A stretch of 64,000 nucleotides of DNA, taken from contig NZ_VISR01000001.1 of the NCBI RefSeq assembly GCF_007827595.1, forward strand, positions 496,001 to 560,000, in the 5' to 3' direction. Each line of letters starts with the position of its first letter. Position 1 is the first letter of the stretch. A model generated the notes under the pieces. That model was not told the origin of the DNA and made no database searches. It was given only the letters and a program-made list of their open reading frames with translations. A program made the position numbers and the translations under genes. Positions 37,382 to 45,351 of the stretch are shown in pieces. This DNA is from Streptomyces sp. BK340 (GTDB taxonomy: Bacteria > Actinomycetota > Actinomycetes > Streptomycetales > Streptomycetaceae).

Positions 37382-38413
37382 GTGACCTTCAAGGCTGAGT
37401 ACATCTGGATCGACGGCACCGAGCCGACGGCCAAGCTGCGTTCCAAGACGAAGATCATCACGGGTTCCCCCGCCGGTCTCGACGCGCTGCCGATCTGGGG
37501 CTTCGACGGTTCCTCGACCAACCAGGCCGAGGGGCACTCCTCGGACCGTGTGCTCAAGCCGGTCTTCACCTGCCCGGACCCGATCCGCGGCGGCGACGAC
37601 ATCCTCGTCCTGTGCGAGGTCCTCGACATCGACATGACCCCGCACTCCTCCAACACGCGTGCCGCGCTGGCCGAGGTCGCGGAGAGGTTCGCCGCGCAGG
37701 AGCCCATCTTCGGCATAGAGCAGGAGTACACCTTCTTCGACGGCGCCCGCCCGCTGGGCTTCCCCGAGGGCGGCTTCCCGGCCCCCCAGGGCGGCTACTA
37801 CTGCGGTGTCGGCGCCGACGAGATCTTCGGCCGCGAGATCGTCGAGGCCCACCTGGACAACTGCCTGAAGGCGGGCCTGGGCCTGTCCGGCATCAACGCC
37901 GAGGTCATGCCCGGCCAGTGGGAGTTCCAGGTCGGTCCGCTGGCCCCGCTGGAGGTCTCCGACCAGCTGTGGGTGGCCCGTTGGCTGCTCTACCGCACCG
38001 CCGAGGACTTCGGCATCTCCGCCACCCTCGACCCCAAGCCGGTCAAGGGCGACTGGAACGGCGCGGGCGCGCACACCAACTTCTCCACCAAGGCGATGCG
38101 CGAGGGCTACGACGCGATCATCACCGCCTGCGAGTCGCTCGGTGAGGGCTCCAAGCCGCTCGACCACGTCAAGAACTACGGCGCCGGCATCGACGACCGC
38201 CTGACGGGTCTGCACGAGACCGCCCCGTGGAACGAGTACTCCTACGGCGTCTCTAACCGCGGTGCCTCGGTCCGCATCCCGTGGCAGGTCGAGAAGGACC
38301 GCAAGGGCTACATCGAGGACCGCCGCCCGAACGCCAACGTCGACCCGTACGTGGTGACCCGTCTCCTGGTGGACACCTGCTGCTCCGCCCTGGAGAAGGC
38401 CGGCCAGGTCTGA
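37382..38413 (+). CDS. glnII: Glutamine synthetase type II (eukaryotic-like)
   Basis: 343 residues, normal for GSII, the smaller decameric enzyme found in Streptomyces, Frankia and rhizobia. WGFDGSSTNQAEG, FGIEQEYTFF, GINAEVMPGQWEFQVGP, KGDWNGAGAHTNFST and NRGASVRIPW carry the metal- and substrate-binding residues. No Tyr397-type adenylylation loop exists, so control is mainly transcriptional through the upstream GlnR box. GTG start with AAGGATG upstream. Together with glnA this gives two glutamine synthetases within 14 kb. Confidence 0.97.
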   Translation: MTFKAEYIWIDGTEPTAKLRSKTKIITGSPAGLDALPIWGFDGSSTNQAEGHSSDRVLKPVFTCPDPIRGGDDILVLCEVLDIDMTPHSSNTRAALAEVAERFAAQEPIFGIEQEYTFFDGARPLGFPEGGFPAPQGGYYCGVGADEIFGREIVEAHLDNCLKAGLGLSGINAEVMPGQWEFQVGPLAPLEVSDQLWVARWLLYRTAEDFGISATLDPKPVKGDWNGAGAHTNFSTKAMREGYDAIITACESLGEGSKPLDHVKNYGAGIDDRLTGLHETAPWNEYSYGVSNRGASVRIPWQVEKDRKGYIEDRRPNANVDPYVVTRLLVDTCCSALEKAGQV

Positions 38414-38424
38414 TCCCCGACTCC

Positions 38425-38460
38425 GAAAGGGGCGCCCGCCGACCGGCGGGCGCCCCTTTC
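38425..38460 (+). terminator. Terminator after glnII
   Basis: GAAAGGGGCGCCCGCC (38425-38440) pairs perfectly with 38445-38460 around the loop GACC, 12 bases after the stop codon. Confidence 0.9.
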
Positions 38461-38835
38461 GCGTACCCCCCTGTCCAAAGAGTGAGACGGCAAATCGGCA
38501 GGTCAGGTACGCAACGTCAACTTCATGCCAAGGAAGCGTCCAAGCAGTGAGAGGAGGCTCCTGTCCGGCGCACTCGTCTGCTTCAATGAGCACATGGCCA
38601 GCTTCCAGAAGCACATCGCGACAGGTCGCCATGACCTTGAGCCGTTCTGGCCTTCCCGTCAGCACCACGACTTCGACCGGGTGTGTTGCCGCGCGACGAA
38701 CGCGCGGGCCCTCTAAAGCCGTACACCCCGGCCTTCGGCCAGCGCGGAACGACGTACGTCCCCCGGCGCGCCCGACCACGAATCGCGGCCGTCGTCCTGC
38801 CCGACGAACTTCTCGCGCGAAAGAGCTGACCTCTC
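38461..38835. other. Long gene-poor leader before the winged-helix gene
   Basis: 375 bases without a convincing gene. A 63-codon frame (38525-38716) exists but has ordinary third-position bases, lower in GC than neighbouring genes. The short hairpin GGCCTTCGGCC lies at about 38731. The region is less GC-rich at 38480-38700 than its surroundings and could hold a promoter, a leader or an sRNA. Confidence 0.4.
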
Positions 38836-39411
38836 ATGGCGACCACTCGTTCTCTCTCCACCGCCACCCTCACCCCCCAGGCCCAGAGCGGCACCCGGCA
38901 CCGGCTGCGGGCCGTCGACCGGGACGAGGTCGTAAACGTGGCGGAGTTCCTGCCGCCGGGCGCCACCTGGCTGCCCGCGCCGCAGCACAGCCTGCCCGCC
39001 CTGCCCGGCCAGCCGCCGATGGTCGGCTACCTGGTGCTGGTCCCGGCCGACCAGCGGCCCCCGTTCCTGCCGGTCGCGGTGCCGGACCAGCCGGAGGCGG
39101 TCGCGCAGGCGGACGGCGACCCGCTGGTACAAATCGACTCCGTGCAGCGCACCGCGAGCGTCGACGGACTCGAACTCGACCTCACCTACCTGGAGTTCGA
39201 GCTGCTCGCACACCTGGTGGCGCACCCGCACCGGGTGCACACCCGCGACCAGCTGGTCACCACCGTGTGGGGGTACGGCCACGTCGGCGACGGCCGCACC
39301 GTCGACGTCCACGTCGCCCGGCTGCGCCGCAAGCTGGGCGCCCAGCACCGCCAGACGATCCAGACCGTGCGCCGGGTCGGCTACAAGTACACCCCGCCGA
39401 CCGGGCGTTGA
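38836..39411 (+). CDS. OmpR-type winged-helix DNA-binding protein lacking a receiver domain
   Basis: 191 residues. The C-terminal third (about 95-190) is a clear trans_reg_C winged helix: LDLTYLEFELLAHLVAHPHRV, the RDQLVTTVWGYG turn, RTVDVHVARLRRKLG recognition helix and VRRVGYKY wing. The N-terminal region (RHRLRAVDRDEVVNVAEFLPPG and a Pro-rich hydrophobic stretch LVLVPADQRPPFLPV) is not a receiver and lacks the phosphorylated Asp. So it is an orphan regulator, probably not controlled by phosphorylation. No kinase is adjacent. Confidence 0.82.
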   Translation: MATTRSLSTATLTPQAQSGTRHRLRAVDRDEVVNVAEFLPPGATWLPAPQHSLPALPGQPPMVGYLVLVPADQRPPFLPVAVPDQPEAVAQADGDPLVQIDSVQRTASVDGLELDLTYLEFELLAHLVAHPHRVHTRDQLVTTVWGYGHVGDGRTVDVHVARLRRKLGAQHRQTIQTVRRVGYKYTPPTGR

Positions 39412-39477
39412 CCCGGCCTGTCTGCCGACGGCAGACAGCCCTTCCCTCCCGGGCCCGTACCGGGCACGCTCCCCGGC

Positions 39478-40503
39478 ATGAGACTTCTCGTGCTGGGCGG
39501 TACGGAGTTCGTGGGGCGGGCCGTCGTGGAGGCCGCGCTCGGGCGCGGCTGGGAGGTGACCGTCTTCCACCGGGGGCGGCACCGGCCTCCCGAGGGGGTG
39601 CGGTCGCTGCACGGCGACCGCACCACCGCCGGCGGCCTGGCCGCCCTCGCCGCGGACGACGGCACCTGGGACGCCGTGGTCGACACCTGGTCGGCCGCGC
39701 CGCGTGCCGTGCACGAGGCGGCACGGCTGCTGCGGGGCCGCGCCGGACGGTACGTGTACGTCTCCAGCCGGTCGGTGTACTCCTGGCCCTGGCCCGCGGG
39801 AGCCGGCGAGGACACCGCGCTGGTGGAAGGAGCCGCCGCCGACGCGGAGGCGACCGACTACGCACGCGACAAACGGGGCGGTGAACTGGCCGCCGTGGAG
39901 GCCTTCGGCGCGGACGGCTCGCTGCTGGTGCGGGCCGGGCTGATCCTCGGCCCGTACGAGAACGTCGGCAGACTCCCCTGGTGGCTGACCCGGATCGCCC
40001 GCGGCGGCCCGGTCCTGGCACCCGGCCCGCGCGAGCTGCCGGTGCAGTACATCGACGTGCGCGACCTCGCCGACTGGCTCCTGGGCGCGGTGGATCAGAA
40101 ACTGAGCGGGCCCTGCAACCTGGTGAGCCCGCCCGGCCACACCACGATGGGTGAGCTGCTGCGGGCGTGCGTCGACGTCACCGGCGCGGACGCCGAACTG
40201 CGCTGGACCGACCCGGAGGTGATCCTGGACGCCGGGATCGAGCCGTGGACCGATCTGCCGGTGTGGGTGCCGCCCGGCGGCGAGATGTACGACGCGGTGC
40301 ACCGCGCGGACGTGTCCCGCGCGCTGGCCACGGGACTGGTGTGCCGGCCGGCCGGCGAGACCGTCGCGGACACCTGGCGCTGGCTCACGGAGATCGGCGG
40401 CACCGCGCCGCAGCGCCCGGACCGGACGGGCAACGGCCTGGCCCCGGAGGTGGAGGCGAAGGTGCTGGCAGCGGGCGGGGGTGTAGCCGGCACCACCCCC
40501 TGA
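39478..40503 (+). CDS. NAD-dependent epimerase/reductase
   Basis: 341 residues, extended SDR fold. MRLLVLGGTEFVGRAVV carries the Rossmann glycines, YVYVSSRSVYSWPW the Ser/Tyr region and YARDKRGGEL the Tyr-x3-Lys active site (YARDK). GPRELPVQYIDVRDLADW resembles sugar-nucleotide or isoflavone-type reductases. The substrate is not evident and no sugar pathway surrounds it. It ends 52 bases before the sensor kinase. Confidence 0.85.
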   Translation: MRLLVLGGTEFVGRAVVEAALGRGWEVTVFHRGRHRPPEGVRSLHGDRTTAGGLAALAADDGTWDAVVDTWSAAPRAVHEAARLLRGRAGRYVYVSSRSVYSWPWPAGAGEDTALVEGAAADAEATDYARDKRGGELAAVEAFGADGSLLVRAGLILGPYENVGRLPWWLTRIARGGPVLAPGPRELPVQYIDVRDLADWLLGAVDQKLSGPCNLVSPPGHTTMGELLRACVDVTGADAELRWTDPEVILDAGIEPWTDLPVWVPPGGEMYDAVHRADVSRALATGLVCRPAGETVADTWRWLTEIGGTAPQRPDRTGNGLAPEVEAKVLAAGGGVAGTTP

Positions 40504-40555
40504 CATGGGTCTTCGGCCCACTGACCGGGGCCCACGGGTCGGCGAGACTTACGGC

Positions 40556-41827
40556 ATGAACACCGAACCGAAGAGTGGCCGTGCCCGGGCGCGGACCCGA
40601 GAGGTACTGCTGGCCGCCGTGCAGGGACTCGCGCTGGCCGTGGCCGTGCTGCCCCTCTCGGTGCTGTTCCTGGTCCTGGCCCTCGTCTCCGTCGCGTTCG
40701 TCCCGCTCGGCGTCGGCATCGTCACGACTCCGCCGGTCCTGGCCGCGGTGCGGGCCCTCGCGGACAAGCGCCGGGAACTCGCGGCCGAGTGGTGCGGGAT
40801 ACGGATACCGTCGGCCTACCGGCCGGTCCCCGCGGGCGCCAACCCGTGGACGCGGACCCTCGCCCTGCTGCGCGACCCGCAGGTCCGGCGGGACGTGCTG
40901 TGGCTGCCGGTGGACATGACGGCCGGTTTCGTGACGGCGCTGCTGCCGGCCGTCCTGCTCTTCTACCCCTTCGAGGGATTCGCGGTGGCGGCCGGGCTGT
41001 GGCGGGTGGTCGCGAAGGACGGGACGTACTGGTACGGCTTCGTGCCGGTCACCGGCCAGCCGTCCGCGTTCGGCGCCGCCGCCACCGGCGCGGTCCTGCT
41101 GGTCGCCGCCTACCGCCTCACCCCGCGCCTGCTGACGGTCCACTTCCGGCTCACCCGGGCCGTCCTCGGCGCAGGCCAGAAGGAACTCGCCGAGCGGGTA
41201 CGTGTGTTGACCGAGACCCGGCGCGACGCCGTGGACACCTCGGCCGCCGAGCTGCGCCGCATCGAACGGGACCTGCACGACGGGGCGCAGGCCCGGCTGG
41301 TCGCGATGGGCATGGACCTCGGCACGATCGAGATGCTGCTGGACAGGGACCCGGCGCAGGCCAGGCAGCTCCTCTCCCAGGCCCGCCGGAACTCGGTGGA
41401 GGCCCTGGAGGAACTGCGCGACCTGGTCCGCGGCATCCATCCGCCGGTGCTGGCCGAGCGCGGACTCGGGGACGCCGTGCGGGCGTTGGCGCTGCGGCTG
41501 CCCCTGCCGAGCGAGGTGAGCGTGGAGCTGTCCGGCCGCGCGGACGCGCCCGTCGAGTCGGCCGCCTACTTCGCGGTCAGCGAGGTGCTCACCAACGCCG
41601 TCAAGCACTCCGGTGCCGACCGGCTCTGGGTGGACCTGCACCACGCCGGCACCACGCTGCGGATCACGGTCACCGACAACGGCAGGGGCGGTGCCGCGAT
41701 CGGGGCGGGCTCCGGGCTCGCCGGCGTGGAGCGGCGGCTCGGTACATTCGACGGCGTCCTGGCCGTCAGCAGCCCCGCGGGCGGTCCCACCCTGGTGACC
41801 ATGGAGATCCCGTGCGTGTTGTCCTAG
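40556..41827 (+). CDS. Sensor histidine kinase (HisKA_3 / NarL-type)
   Basis: 423 residues. Hydrophobic segments at about 17-68 and 121-186 form four or so transmembrane helices of the 'sensor domain' type common in Streptomyces. The dimerisation/phosphorylation helix has His241 in RRIERDLHDGAQARL. The ATPase domain has VLTNAVKHS (N box) and TDNGRGG plus GSGLAGVERR (G boxes). It autophosphorylates and passes phosphate to the response regulator encoded next, whose start overlaps its end by 16 bases, so the two are translationally coupled. Signal unknown. Confidence 0.92.
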   Translation: MNTEPKSGRARARTREVLLAAVQGLALAVAVLPLSVLFLVLALVSVAFVPLGVGIVTTPPVLAAVRALADKRRELAAEWCGIRIPSAYRPVPAGANPWTRTLALLRDPQVRRDVLWLPVDMTAGFVTALLPAVLLFYPFEGFAVAAGLWRVVAKDGTYWYGFVPVTGQPSAFGAAATGAVLLVAAYRLTPRLLTVHFRLTRAVLGAGQKELAERVRVLTETRRDAVDTSAAELRRIERDLHDGAQARLVAMGMDLGTIEMLLDRDPAQARQLLSQARRNSVEALEELRDLVRGIHPPVLAERGLGDAVRALALRLPLPSEVSVELSGRADAPVESAAYFAVSEVLTNAVKHSGADRLWVDLHHAGTTLRITVTDNGRGGAAIGAGSGLAGVERRLGTFDGVLAVSSPAGGPTLVTMEIPCVLS

Positions 41828-42465
41828 CCGAAGACCTCTTCCTGCTGCGCGACGGACTGGTCCGGCTGCTGGAGGCCTACGGCTTCGAGATCGCGGCGGC
41901 CGTCGAGTCCGGGCCCGAACTCACCCGGGCGCTGGCCGAGTCGCAGCCGGACGTCGCCGTGGTCGACGTACGGCTGCCGCCCACGCACACCGACGAAGGG
42001 CTGCAGTGCGCGCTGCAGGCGAGGCGGGAGCGGCCCGGGCTGCCGGTGCTGGTCCTCTCCCAGCACGTGGAGCAGCTGTACGCGCGGGAGCTGCTCGCCG
42101 ACGGCACCGGCGGAGTGGGCTATCTGCTCAAGGACCGGGTCTTCGACGCCGACCAGTTCGTGGACGCCGTACGGCGGGTGGCCGCGGGCGGCACGGCGAT
42201 GGACCCGCAGGTGATCCAGCAGCTGCTGTCGCGGCGGGCGGCCGACGACCGGCCGCTCGGCAACCTCACCCCGCGGGAGCGGGAGGTGCTGGAGCTGATG
42301 GCGCAGGGCCGGTCCAACGCGGCCATCGCGGCCCAACTGGTGGTGACGGAACGGGCCATCGCCAAACACACCTCCAACATCTTCGGCAAACTGGGCCTCG
42401 AGGTGTCGGACGACGACAATCGGCGCGTTCTGGCCGTGCTCGCCCACCTCGACCGCGACCGTTGA
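41812..42465 (+). CDS. LuxR/NarL-family response regulator
   Basis: 217 residues. Receiver domain: VRVVLAEDLFLLRDGL with the acidic pocket, phospho-acceptor Asp52 in VAVVDVRLPP, and Lys in YLLKDRVFD. The LuxR helix-turn-helix (about 150-205) starts LTPREREVLELMAQGRSNAA and has ERAIAKHTSNIFGKL. GTG 41812 lies inside the 3' end of the kinase gene in another frame, giving a 16-base overlap. Together they form a two-component system; targets unknown. Confidence 0.92.
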   Translation: MRVVLAEDLFLLRDGLVRLLEAYGFEIAAAVESGPELTRALAESQPDVAVVDVRLPPTHTDEGLQCALQARRERPGLPVLVLSQHVEQLYARELLADGTGGVGYLLKDRVFDADQFVDAVRRVAAGGTAMDPQVIQQLLSRRAADDRPLGNLTPREREVLELMAQGRSNAAIAAQLVVTERAIAKHTSNIFGKLGLEVSDDDNRRVLAVLAHLDRDR

Positions 42466-42639
42466 GCGAAAATTCAACTTCCGCTGCTCAGGGGGCATTT
42501 GAACCCCTGCTGCGGGGTAATCCTCTGACTAATTTGTGAGACGGCTGAACACCTCTGAGGCGGCGTCCGTATGGATGGACGCCGCTTCACTCCTGTCGGG
42601 CGCCCCGATGCTGCCCCGCAAGGAAGTCAGAGGAGTTCC

Positions 42640-44181
42640 ATGGGACGCAACACACGAAAACGCCGTACGCCGCTGGCCACCAAGGCCATAGCCGCATCGG
42701 CGGCCCTAGCGCTCGGTGGGGGCGGGCTGATCTGGGCGAACTTCTACGCCTCGGCGCACGAGTCGAACAACCAGTCGTGGGGAGGCAACCAGACCAAGGC
42801 CGCGACGGCGCAGGTCGCTACGATCTCCTGCCCGGACGTCGGCCAGAAGCTGACGAACGTGCCGAACCAGGCCCGCCAGGGCGTGGCGATGGAGCTGGCG
42901 AACCTCGACAAGCAGATCACCGAGGCCTACTCCAGGCTCGCCTCCACCCGGCAGTCGCAGACGAACGATCCGAGCTTCGTGCAGAACGCGATCGTCGGGC
43001 CCCTCAAGGAGAAGCGGGCAGCGACGATCGACCGGATCAGGATCGACATCCAGCGGGTCGGCGGTTCCTTCGACAACTCGCTCAAGCAGCTCGCCGCCTG
43101 TACGACGCAGACCGCCAACCAGACCACCGCCGGTGGTCAGCAGCAGAACGGCGGACAGCAGCAGAACACCGGTGGCCAGCAGCAGCAGAACGGTGGCCAG
43201 CAGCAGAACGGTGGTCAGCAGCAGGCCGGCGGGCAGCAGCAGAACATCGGCGGACAGGCCGGCAACGGCCCGGTCGCGGCCGACTTCGTGGACATCACGA
43301 AGGTCGCCGCGAACGTCCAGGGCAAGCCGGTGCGCGGCAACAACGCCTCGACCGGCACCTTCACCACCCGCTGCGGTGTGAACGCGAACAAGAACCACAA
43401 CACCGACAACGTGATCGTGGCGCCCGGCGTGGCCAACGGCGCGCACCACCTGCACGACTACGTCGGCAACCAGAAGGTCAACGCGTTCTCCAGCAACCAG
43501 ACGTTCCTGCAGGGCGGCACCAGCTGCCAGAACCGGAACGACCTGTCGTCGTACTACTGGCCGGTGGTCCGCGTGCAGGACGGCACGCAGGACTTCGACC
43601 AGAACAAGGACGGCGGTGGCAAGGAAGGCAACGTCGGCAAGATCCTGACGCCGGTCTCGGCGCAGATCAAGTACGTCGGCAGCCCGGCCAGCAAGGTCGT
43701 CGCGATGCCGCAGTTCCTGCGCATCATCACCGGTGACGCCAAGACCACCACCAACGGTCTGGCCAACGCCAACGCGCACTGGAGCTGCACCGGCTTCGAG
43801 AACAAGGTGCAGCTGACGTCGCAGTACCCGATCTGCCCGCAGGGCAGCAAGGTGGTGCGTACGTTCGCCTTCCAGAGCTGCTGGGACGGCCAGAACATCG
43901 ACAGCGCCAACCACCGCACGCACGTGGCCTTCGCCGACCCGGCGAGCGGTGTCTGCGGGAACGGCTTCAAGGCGATCCCGCAGCTGACGATGCGCCTGGT
44001 GTACAACATCACCCCGCCGACCATTCAGAACGGTCAGGTGAAGAACGCCTACGCGGTGGACGGCTTCCCGGAGCAGCTCCACAAGCCGGCCACCGACCAC
44101 GACGACTTCATCAGCGTCACGACCGGCGGCCTGGCGAACAAGATCGCGAACTGCATCAACAACGGTCAGCGATGCGCGTAG
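42640..44181 (+). CDS. DUF1996 secreted protein with Gln-rich linker
   Basis: 513 residues. An RKRR-containing signal/anchor ([19 protein letters not shown]) precedes a helical domain with two Cys (about 60-155: [11 protein letters not shown] ... QLAACTTQ). A linker of GGQQQN repeats (about 165-205) follows, then DUF1996 (about 220-513): [58 protein letters not shown]. The domain occurs in bacterial and fungal secreted proteins; the conserved His residues suggest a hydrolytic or binding role, unproven. AGGAG at 42631 precedes the ATG. A terminator follows. Confidence 0.85.
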   Translation: MGRNTRKRRTPLATKAIAASAALALGGGGLIWANFYASAHESNNQSWGGNQTKAATAQVATISCPDVGQKLTNVPNQARQGVAMELANLDKQITEAYSRLASTRQSQTNDPSFVQNAIVGPLKEKRAATIDRIRIDIQRVGGSFDNSLKQLAACTTQTANQTTAGGQQQNGGQQQNTGGQQQQNGGQQQNGGQQQAGGQQQNIGGQAGNGPVAADFVDITKVAANVQGKPVRGNNASTGTFTTRCGVNANKNHNTDNVIVAPGVANGAHHLHDYVGNQKVNAFSSNQTFLQGGTSCQNRNDLSSYYWPVVRVQDGTQDFDQNKDGGGKEGNVGKILTPVSAQIKYVGSPASKVVAMPQFLRIITGDAKTTTNGLANANAHWSCTGFENKVQLTSQYPICPQGSKVVRTFAFQSCWDGQNIDSANHRTHVAFADPASGVCGNGFKAIPQLTMRLVYNITPPTIQNGQVKNAYAVDGFPEQLHKPATDHDDFISVTTGGLANKIANCINNGQRCA

Positions 44182-44207
44182 CGACCACGTGGTGACACCC
44201 CCCTGGG

Positions 44208-44243
44208 AAAGCGGGCGGTGGGAATCTCCCACCGCCCGCTTTT
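44208..44243 (+). terminator. Terminator after the DUF1996 gene
   Basis: AAAGCGGGCGGTGGGA pairs with TCCCACCGCCCGCTTT around a short loop and runs into CTTG, 27 bases after the stop. Confidence 0.88.
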
Positions 44244-44293
44244 CTTGTGCTCCGTCTTGTCCTGTGCCGCGTCTTCCTCGTGCCCCGGACAGG

Positions 44294-44686
44294 TCAGCCG
44301 CTGTGCGCGTGGTGGTCCGTGCCCACCTCGAGGTCACCGCCGAGCGTGCCGCGCAGCGCCTTGACGACCCCGTCGTCGCCGACGGCGACCCACTTGCGGC
44401 CGACGAGGTAGAAACCGCCGTAGTCCTTCGCGTCGTTGATCCACTCGCGCTGGCCGCGGTCGGTGGCGAAGGTGGCGAGGATGAACTGCCCGTCGGTGTT
44501 CTTGCAGATGGCCTGGCGGATCTCGTCGGCGTCGGTCTGCATGTTCGGCTTGCACTTCACCTCGGCGGCCAGGCTCTCCAGACTGCCCGTGGCGGTGGGC
44601 GGCACCGCCTTCGTGCCGCCGCCCGACCCGCAGCCCGCCAGGGTCAGTGCCGCAGCGGCGCCGATCATCAGTCGCGTCAACCTCAT
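44294..44686 (-). CDS. Small lipoprotein
   Basis: 130 residues. The signal ends in the lipobox LTLAGC with Cys19, so the mature protein is lipid-anchored outside the membrane. A Gly/Thr/Pro spacer leads to a compact domain: SLAAEVKCKPNMQTDADEIRQAICKN and FILATFATDRGQREWINDA, with two Cys that could pair. GGAGG stands before the ATG. Function unknown; similar small lipoproteins are common in Streptomyces. Confidence 0.82.
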   Translation of the reverse strand: MRLTRLMIGAAAALTLAGCGSGGGTKAVPPTATGSLESLAAEVKCKPNMQTDADEIRQAICKNTDGQFILATFATDRGQREWINDAKDYGGFYLVGRKWVAVGDDGVVKALRGTLGGDLEVGTDHHAHSG

Positions 44687-44801
44687 CCGTTCCTCCGGTC
44701 CTGGTGGGCCAAGCATGCCCCAGCCCCTTCGGATACGGCTGCGGGTCGCGGTGCGCTCAAATCCGCTACCGAGGTGTGCACAGGTGTGCGAGGGTGACCC
44801 G

Positions 44802-45302
44802 GTGAACCAAGACTGGGAAGACCGCGTGACCGCCGCCTGGGCGACCTTCGACGAGTACCCCGAGGAGCGGGCGGCCGAGTTCCGCGCCCTGATCGGCGAG
44901 CTCGTCGCCGAGCTGCCCGAGGGCAGTCCGCTGGCCCCGTTCGAGCAGGCCTGCGCCTGGGACTCCACCGGGCACTCGGACAAGGCGGCGCCGCTGTACC
45001 GGGAGGCACTGGCAGGCGGGCTGAGCGGTTACAAGGGGCGCCGGGCCAAGATCCAGTTGTCGTCCTCCCTGCGGAACATCGGGCAGGCCGAGGAGGGCGT
45101 CAAGCTCCTCACCCCCGAACTGGACGCGCCCTCCGACGAGTTGGACGACGCGGTACGGGGCTGCCTCGCCCTGTGCCTGTCCAGCCTGGGCCGCGACCGC
45201 GAGGGCCTCTCCCTCGTGCTCGGCGCCCTCGCCCCTCATCTGCCCCGCTACCAGCGGTCGATGGCCAACTACGCGCGGCTGCTGGTCGAACCGGAGGAGT
45301 GA
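44802..45302 (+). CDS. TPR-like tetratricopeptide protein
   Basis: 166 residues, soluble, all helical. Paired helices such as FEQACAWDSTGHSDKAAPLYREALAGGL and IQLSSSLRNIGQAEEGVKLL fit TPR spacing. GTG 44802 is preceded by GAGGGTG; the open frame upstream overlaps the divergent lipoprotein and is not coding. Probably a protein-protein interaction module; partner unknown. Confidence 0.75.
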   Translation: MNQDWEDRVTAAWATFDEYPEERAAEFRALIGELVAELPEGSPLAPFEQACAWDSTGHSDKAAPLYREALAGGLSGYKGRRAKIQLSSSLRNIGQAEEGVKLLTPELDAPSDELDDAVRGCLALCLSSLGRDREGLSLVLGALAPHLPRYQRSMANYARLLVEPEE

Positions 45303-45351
45303 GTCACCCGCTTGGCGGTGACCAATCAACGGCTCACTCGTTCTCCCGGAC

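Noticed and set aside
38525..38716. A 63-codon frame between glnII and the winged-helix gene
   Set aside because: Third positions are not G/C-biased like real genes here, and no family features are visible.
43130..43260. Repeated CAGCAGCAGAAC-like sequence
   Set aside because: It encodes the GGQQQN linker of the DUF1996 protein; there are no CRISPR spacers.
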